DNA of 9,389 nucleotides from Alphaproteobacteria bacterium (GTDB lineage: Bacteria > Pseudomonadota > Alphaproteobacteria > UBA828): positions 1 to 9,389 of the forward strand of contig JAUVWK010000087.1 of assembly GCA_030604165.1 (NCBI GenBank). Direction: 5' to 3'. Both the position numbers and the translations under genes were made by a program. Below are positions 5,666 to 9,389 of this stretch, in pieces (the stretch's first letter is position 1; each line of letters starts with the position of its first letter). The notes under the pieces are model-generated. The model worked only from the letters and a program-made list of their open reading frames with translations, did not search any database and was not told the DNA's origin.

Positions 5666-6856
5666 CTAGAGCAGGCCGCGCGCCGCCAAATTGCGCATCA
5701 GCGCGCCGATGCCGAAGCGCCACGGCGGCGCTTTGTCGGTGTGGTTGACGCGGTTGACCAGGGTGCCCAGCATCGCACTGGCTATGCTCACCACATCGCC
5801 CACCTTGTGAGTGAACCCCTGGCCTGGCTCGTCGCGGTCCTCGACCGGCGCGAACATGGTGCCCGTGAACAGCGCCAAGCCGTCCGGATATTGGTGATTC
5901 GCACCCATGGTCTGGGCCACGAGGTCGGCGGGGTCGCGGCTGATTTCGCGCATCGAGCTGCGCCCCTCGAGGACGAAACCGTCATCGCCCTGCACCGTGA
6001 GCGCGAGTTCCGCGCCCCGCACGTCGTCGAGATCGTAGCTCTCGTCGAACAGACGGATGAACGGCCCCAAGGCGCAGGACGCGTTGTTGTCCTTGGCCTT
6101 GCCCAGCAAGAGCGCGCTGCGCCCTTCGAAATCCCGCAAATTGACGTCGTTGCCGAGCGTCGCGCCGACAATGCGCCCGGCACTGTTGACGACAAGCACG
6201 ACTTCGGGCTCGGGGTTGTTCCAGCTCGAGCGGGGATGGATGCCGACCTCGCCGCCGACGCCAATGGCCGACAGCACCGGCGCCTTGGTAAAGACCTCGG
6301 CGTCCGGTCCGATGCCGACCTCGAGATATTGCGACCATTGGCCCTGCTCCACGAGCACCGCCTTGAGGCGATTAGCGGTATCGGAGCCGGGCACGACCTG
6401 GCTTAGGTCGGTGCCGATACGCTCGCTCAATTCGCGCCGAATCGACGCGGCCTTCGCCACGTCGCCCCGCGCTTGCTCCTCGATCACGCGCTCCATGAGG
6501 CTCGACATGAAGGTCACGCCGCCGGCCTTGATCACCTGTAGGTCCGTCGGCGCCAGGAAGAATGGCTGATCCGGGTCTTGATCGTCCGCGACGCTGTTGG
6601 CAAGCAGTTGCTCCACGGCGCCGATCCGGGGTCCGTCGGCGGCGCGGGCGCATGCCGCCGGGTCGTCCGCCTCCAGCAACTCGGCGCAGGTCGGTGCAGT
6701 CGCCGAAATGTCGTAGGCGCCATACGTCTTGTTCACCTCGCGCAGCACCACCAGGCTCGGCCCGGCGAAATCGCCCGGCAGCCAGGCCCGTCCCACCAGG
6801 GTGCCGGACAGGCCGTCCTCGGGCAGGCATTGCGCGGCGTTCAGCGAGAACTTCAT
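5666..6856 (-). CDS. xylX: XylX-like 2-keto-3-deoxy sugar-acid dehydratase (fumarylacetoacetate hydrolase superfamily)
   Basis: A 396-residue protein of the fumarylacetoacetate hydrolase fold. It closely resembles, from memory, Caulobacter XylX, which dehydrates 2-keto-3-deoxy-D-xylonate to alpha-ketoglutarate semialdehyde in the non-phosphorylative (Weimberg) pentose pathway. The probable metal ligands are Glu216 and Glu218 in WNNPEPEV and Asp237 in GNDVNLRDFEG, with Lys255 in KAKDNN. The E-x-E, +19 Asp, +18 Lys spacing agrees with what I recall for archaeal 2-keto-3-deoxyarabinonate dehydratase (KdaD). Other family signatures are LAPTDLQVIKAGGVTF near 101-116, DNNASCALGPF near 256-266, and FTHKVGD near 348-354. 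The start is supported by a GAGAGAGG ribosome site. It is the last gene of the minus-strand operon, 30 bp after the second ATPase, which ties the transporter to sugar-acid breakdown. The true substrate could be another 2-keto-3-deoxy acid (arabinonate, fuconate or gluconate types). Other Weimberg genes are not in view. Confidence 0.82.
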   Translation of the reverse strand: MKFSLNAAQCLPEDGLSGTLVGRAWLPGDFAGPSLVVLREVNKTYGAYDISATAPTCAELLEADDPAACARAADGPRIGAVEQLLANSVADDQDPDQPFFLAPTDLQVIKAGGVTFMSSLMERVIEEQARGDVAKAASIRRELSERIGTDLSQVVPGSDTANRLKAVLVEQGQWSQYLEVGIGPDAEVFTKAPVLSAIGVGGEVGIHPRSSWNNPEPEVVLVVNSAGRIVGATLGNDVNLRDFEGRSALLLGKAKDNNASCALGPFIRLFDESYDLDDVRGAELALTVQGDDGFVLEGRSSMREISRDPADLVAQTMGANHQYPDGLALFTGTMFAPVEDRDEPGQGFTHKVGDVVSIASAMLGTLVNRVNHTDKAPPWRFGIGALMRNLAARGLL

Positions 6857-6866
6857 CGCCTCTCTC

Positions 6867-6884
6867 CCGGCGCACCGGCGCCGG
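6867..6884 (-). other. GC-rich stem-loop between ATPase 2 and the dehydratase gene
   Basis: CCGGCGC at 6867-6873 and GCGCCGG at 6878-6884 form a perfect 7-bp all-G/C stem with a 4-base loop. It fills most of the 30-bp gap and directly abuts the GAGAGAGG ribosome site of the dehydratase gene on the transcribed strand. There is no T-run, so it is not an intrinsic terminator. It could protect the 3' end of the upstream message or tune translation of the downstream gene. Confidence 0.5.
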
Positions 6885-6886
6885 CG

Positions 6887-7960
6887 CTACTGAACTTTAC
6901 CGGTCTCCGCGTTGAACAGGTGGCACTTGCCGGGATCGAGCCCCAAGCGAATCACTTGGCCGAGCTGGTATCGGGGCTGGCCCGGCGCCTGCACCTTGAG
7001 AATTCTTTCGCCGATATTGACGTCCACGATGGTGAACGCGCCGAGCGGCTCGACCTCGTAGACATTGGCCTCGATCTGGCCCTGCCCGCCCGCCGCGTCG
7101 TGAAGGACGATGTCTTCCGGCCTGAACGCGACCGACGCCGCGACGACGCCGTTGCCGCTCGCGCCGGGGAATCCCATCGAGAAATCGAACTCGCGACAGT
7201 CGAAACGCCCTTGCGACGGATCGAAGGACCCGTCGATGAAATTCATCGGCGGCGAACCGATTAACTCGGCGACATAACGGCTGCTGGGGTGATTGTAGAT
7301 CTGGTCCGGCGTGCCGATCTGCCGGATGCCGCCGGCTTCGAAAATGGCCATGCGGTCAGCCACCGCCATGGCCTCTTCCTGATCGTGCGTCACATAAACC
7401 AGCGTATGCTTCATCTCGCGTTGCAGCCGCTTGAGCTCGACCCGCATCTCCTCGCGCAGGCGCGCGTCCAACGCCGCGATCGGCTCGTCCATCAGGAACG
7501 CCGCGGGCTCGCGCACCAGCGCCCGGCCGACGGCGACGCGCTGGCGCTCCCCCCCGCTGAGGTGGGCCGGCAGTTTGTTGAGCAACGCCTCGATATGCAG
7601 GGTCTCGGCCACGGCCTGGACCCGAGCCTGGACCTCGGCCTTGTCGAGCTTTCGCTCGACCAGCGGAAAAGCGAGGTTCTGGCCCGCCGTCATGTGCGGG
7701 AACAGCGCCAGGTTCTGAAACACCATGGCGAGATTGCGGTCCTTGGGCGATGCCTCGCTCACCAGTTTGTCGCCGATCAGAATGTCGCCGCTGTCCGGCG
7801 CCACCAAACCCAGCAGCAGCCTCAGGATGGTCGTCTTGCCGCAGCTGGGGGGGCCGAAGATGCAGAAAAACTCGTTGTCCTCGATCACCAGGTTGATGTC
7901 CTGCACGGCAATCGTCTTGCCGTACGCCTTGTTCACCCCGCGCAGTTCGAGCTTGGCCAT
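6887..7960 (-). CDS. CUT1-type carbohydrate ABC transporter ATPase 2 (canonical signature)
   Basis: Cytoplasmic MalK/UgpC-like ATPase of a sugar importer, 357 residues. It has Walker A GPPSCGKTT at 36-44, Q-loop Gln82 in VFQNLALFPHM, an intact signature LSGGERQRVAVGRA at 134-147, Walker B AFLMDEP at 154-160 with catalytic Glu159, D-loop AALD at 162-165, and switch His192 in VTHDQ. A TOBE/OB regulatory domain follows from about 235 to the end, closing with GKCHLFNAETGK. Its start is 4 bp after the stop of the neighbouring ATPase gene, with a GGGGGTGGAG ribosome site overlapping that stop, so translation is probably coupled. It most likely pairs with the upstream ATPase as a heterodimer. Dual-ATPase CUT1 systems are known, for example the rhizobial glycerol transporter GlpST. 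Substrate specificity is not readable from ATPases. Confidence 0.9.
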   Translation of the reverse strand: MAKLELRGVNKAYGKTIAVQDINLVIEDNEFFCIFGPPSCGKTTILRLLLGLVAPDSGDILIGDKLVSEASPKDRNLAMVFQNLALFPHMTAGQNLAFPLVERKLDKAEVQARVQAVAETLHIEALLNKLPAHLSGGERQRVAVGRALVREPAAFLMDEPIAALDARLREEMRVELKRLQREMKHTLVYVTHDQEEAMAVADRMAIFEAGGIRQIGTPDQIYNHPSSRYVAELIGSPPMNFIDGSFDPSQGRFDCREFDFSMGFPGASGNGVVAASVAFRPEDIVLHDAAGGQGQIEANVYEVEPLGAFTIVDVNIGERILKVQAPGQPRYQLGQVIRLGLDPGKCHLFNAETGKVQ

Positions 7961-7964
7961 GCGC

Positions 7965-9068
7965 CTACTCCACCCCCAGGGCGCGGCCCGAGTCCGCGTC
8001 GAACAGGTGGCACTTGCCCTTGGGCAAGGCGACCTTGACCTTGGCGCCGAACTCGATGGGGTACTGTTTTTCCTTGGATACCTTGACCTTCCTGTCGCCG
8101 GCGGACAGGTGGATGATCGTGCGAGGGCCGATCGGCTCGACGAAACTGACGGTCATGGCAAGGCCGGCCCCGCCATATTCCGGCGGCGCGATATCCAGAT
8201 CCTCGGGCCGCGCCCCGAACAGCAGGCCCGCCTCGCGCGCGCCCTTGCAGCGCCGCAGCAGATCGTCATCGTCCACCACGACCACGCCAGCGTCATCGAA
8301 ATCGAGCGAGGTCGCACCGTTACCCTCGCTCAGCCGGCAGGGCACCAGATTCATGCTGGGGCTGCCCATGAAATTGGCGACGAAAGTGTTGCACGGCTGG
8401 TTATAGACCTCGATCGGGCTGCCATATTGCTGCAAGACGCCGAGATCCATCACCGCGATGCGGTCCGCCAGGCTCATGGCCTCGATTTGATCGTGCGTGA
8501 CATACACCATGGTCTGCTGAAACTGGTGCTGCAGATGCTTCAGCTCGGTCCGCATGAAGGCCCGGAAGGCGGCGTCGAGATTGCTGAGCGGCTCGTCGAG
8601 CAGGAAGATCGCGGGCTCCGTGATCGCCGAGCGCCCGATCGCGACCTTTTGCATCTCGTTCACGCTGAGCTTCGCCGTCAGCCAATCCAGGCGGTCTTCG
8701 AGGCGCATCAAGGCCGCCATCTCCTTTACGCGGCGATCGGACTCGGCCCGTTTGACGCCGCGCACGCGCAAACCGAAGGCGAGGTTTTGCTCCACCGTCA
8801 TGTGCGTGAAAATGGCGTAGTTCTGGAAGACGAAGCCGACGTCGCGCTTGTTCGGCGCCATGGCCTTGACGTCGCGGCCGTCGAACAGGATCTGACCGCC
8901 GCTCGGCGCCTCGATACCCGCGATCATGTTCATGGTCGTGGTCTTGCCGCAGCCCGACGGCCCCAGCAGCGCGACGAACTCCTTGTCCTTGATCTCCAGG
9001 TCGAATTCCTTGACCGCGACCAGGCTGCCGAACTTCTTGGTCAATTTGACCAGCTCGATCGATGCCAT
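7965..9068 (-). CDS. CUT1-type carbohydrate ABC transporter ATPase 1 (degenerate signature)
   Basis: MalK/UgpC-like ATPase, 367 residues. Walker A GPSGCGKTT at 36-44, Q-loop Gln82, Walker B IFLLDEP at 154-160 with Glu159, D-loop LSNLD at 161-165 and switch His192 in VTHDQ are all intact. The signature at 134-138 is LSVNE in place of LSGGQ/LSGGE, followed by MQKVAIGRS where RQRVAIGRA is usual (bases 8655-8669 encode LSVNE). A TOBE domain fills about 235-367, with an Asp-rich loop at 276-279 and GKCHLFDADSGR near the end. In a heterodimer with the next gene's product, this would make one composite ATP site weak: partner Walker motifs plus this signature. The other site (these Walker motifs plus the partner's LSGGE) would stay normal. 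The gene starts 3 bp after the permease stop. The frame is clean, so I see this as an evolved asymmetry and not decay. Confidence 0.9.
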   Translation of the reverse strand: MASIELVKLTKKFGSLVAVKEFDLEIKDKEFVALLGPSGCGKTTTMNMIAGIEAPSGGQILFDGRDVKAMAPNKRDVGFVFQNYAIFTHMTVEQNLAFGLRVRGVKRAESDRRVKEMAALMRLEDRLDWLTAKLSVNEMQKVAIGRSAITEPAIFLLDEPLSNLDAAFRAFMRTELKHLQHQFQQTMVYVTHDQIEAMSLADRIAVMDLGVLQQYGSPIEVYNQPCNTFVANFMGSPSMNLVPCRLSEGNGATSLDFDDAGVVVVDDDDLLRRCKGAREAGLLFGARPEDLDIAPPEYGGAGLAMTVSFVEPIGPRTIIHLSAGDRKVKVSKEKQYPIEFGAKVKVALPKGKCHLFDADSGRALGVE

Positions 9069-9071
9069 GGC

Positions 9072-9389
9072 TCAAGCCTGCGCTTTCTTCTGCGCCGCCT
9101 GCATGCGGTTGAGCCCGACGACCGCGAACAGGCTGAGCGCAACCAAGATAAACAAGCCCACCGCGGCGACATAAGCCCAGTCGAGGTCGGCGAAGGTCAG
9201 CTTATAGATGTAGACGGAAATCGATTCCGTCGCGACGCCGGGGCCGCCTCTGGTCATGACGTAAAGGATGTCGAAAATCTTGAAGCATTCCACGGTGCGG
9301 ATCACGATCGCGATGATCATCACCGTCTTCATGCGCGGCAGCACGATGCGCCAGAAGCGTTGCCAGGAATTCGCCCCCAACAGCATCGC
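9072..9389 (-). CDS. Carbohydrate ABC transporter permease, MalF/UgpA type (5' partial)
   Basis: C-terminal 105 codons of an inner-membrane permease of a binding-protein-dependent sugar importer; the 5' part lies beyond the right end. The visible part begins in the cytoplasmic EAA coupling loop (GANSWQRFWRIVLPRM), whose Gly and the I-x-LP ending are the contact with the ATPases. A membrane segment follows (around MIIAIVIRTVECFKIFDILYVM), then RGGPGVATESISVYIYKLTF, typical of MalF-type and not MalG-type subunits. A final membrane segment (WAYVAAVGLFILVALSLFAVVGL) and a short basic tail end the protein. The internal ATG at 9384-9386 lies within the EAA loop and cannot be the start. The second permease and binding protein are expected further right. 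The stop is 3 bp from the next ATPase start, so it is the same operon. Confidence 0.9.
   Translation of the reverse strand, partial: AMLLGANSWQRFWRIVLPRMKTVMIIAIVIRTVECFKIFDILYVMTRGGPGVATESISVYIYKLTFADLDWAYVAAVGLFILVALSLFAVVGLNRMQAAQKKAQA

Noticed and set aside
5634..5684. Direct repeat GGCCGCGCGCC (5634-5644 and 5674-5684) around the convergent gene ends
   Set aside because: Eleven G/C-only bases 40 bp apart are easily expected by chance here; one copy encodes the dehydratase C-terminus.
5741..8038. Plus-strand open frames of 220-250 codons opposite the dehydratase and ATPases
   Set aside because: Shadows of strongly supported minus-strand genes; no ribosome site or domain pattern.

Overview
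The window is GC-rich (many runs of G/C third positions, long antisense open frames as a by-product) and looks like chromosome of an alphaproteobacterium, probably Rhodospirillales-like. This rests on the protein types: a molybdopterin-binding/NTP-transferase fusion, a Caulobacter XylX-like dehydratase, and a CUT1 sugar transporter with two ATPases. It also rests on an FNR/FixK-type operator. I see no rRNA, tRNA, insertion sequence, integrase, CRISPR array or phage gene. Two partial genes run off the two ends.

Layout. (1) Positions 1-4023, plus strand: a tight run of a molybdenum-cofactor-type fusion protein (5' end outside the window), 2-aminoethylphosphonate:pyruvate transaminase (phnW), and an ACT-domain threonine ammonia-lyase. 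The last is probably translationally coupled to phnW, but its expected ATG reads ATA. (2) Positions 4024-4738: a small 73-aa conserved-looking protein with its own likely promoter. A largely non-coding stretch follows, holding a perfect FNR/FixK-type palindrome, a candidate ~180-nt small RNA and a strong intrinsic terminator. A second sigma-70-like promoter then drives the next gene. (3) Positions 4739-5629, plus: an NADPH-type beta-hydroxyacid dehydrogenase. (4) Positions 5666-9389, minus, convergent with it: an operon read right to left. It encodes a MalF-type permease (5' part outside), two different MalK/UgpC-like ATPases, and a XylX-like 2-keto-3-deoxy sugar-acid dehydratase.

How they may work together. 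The minus-strand operon reads as uptake of a sugar, polyol or sugar acid coupled to non-phosphorylative breakdown ending at an alpha-ketoacid semialdehyde. The plus-strand run suggests amino/phosphonate nitrogen metabolism: PhnW consumes pyruvate and 2-aminoethylphosphonate and gives phosphonoacetaldehyde and alanine. The lyase can make pyruvate or 2-oxobutyrate from serine or threonine. No phosphonatase (PhnX) or phosphonoacetate route is visible here.

Most worth following up: the ATPase at 7965-9068 has lost the LSGGQ signature (it reads LSVNE) while its partner keeps it. Next is the FNR-box/candidate small RNA unit at 4380-4609, which carries an anti-Shine-Dalgarno-like C-rich stretch. Third is the ATG-to-ATA start of the lyase gene.
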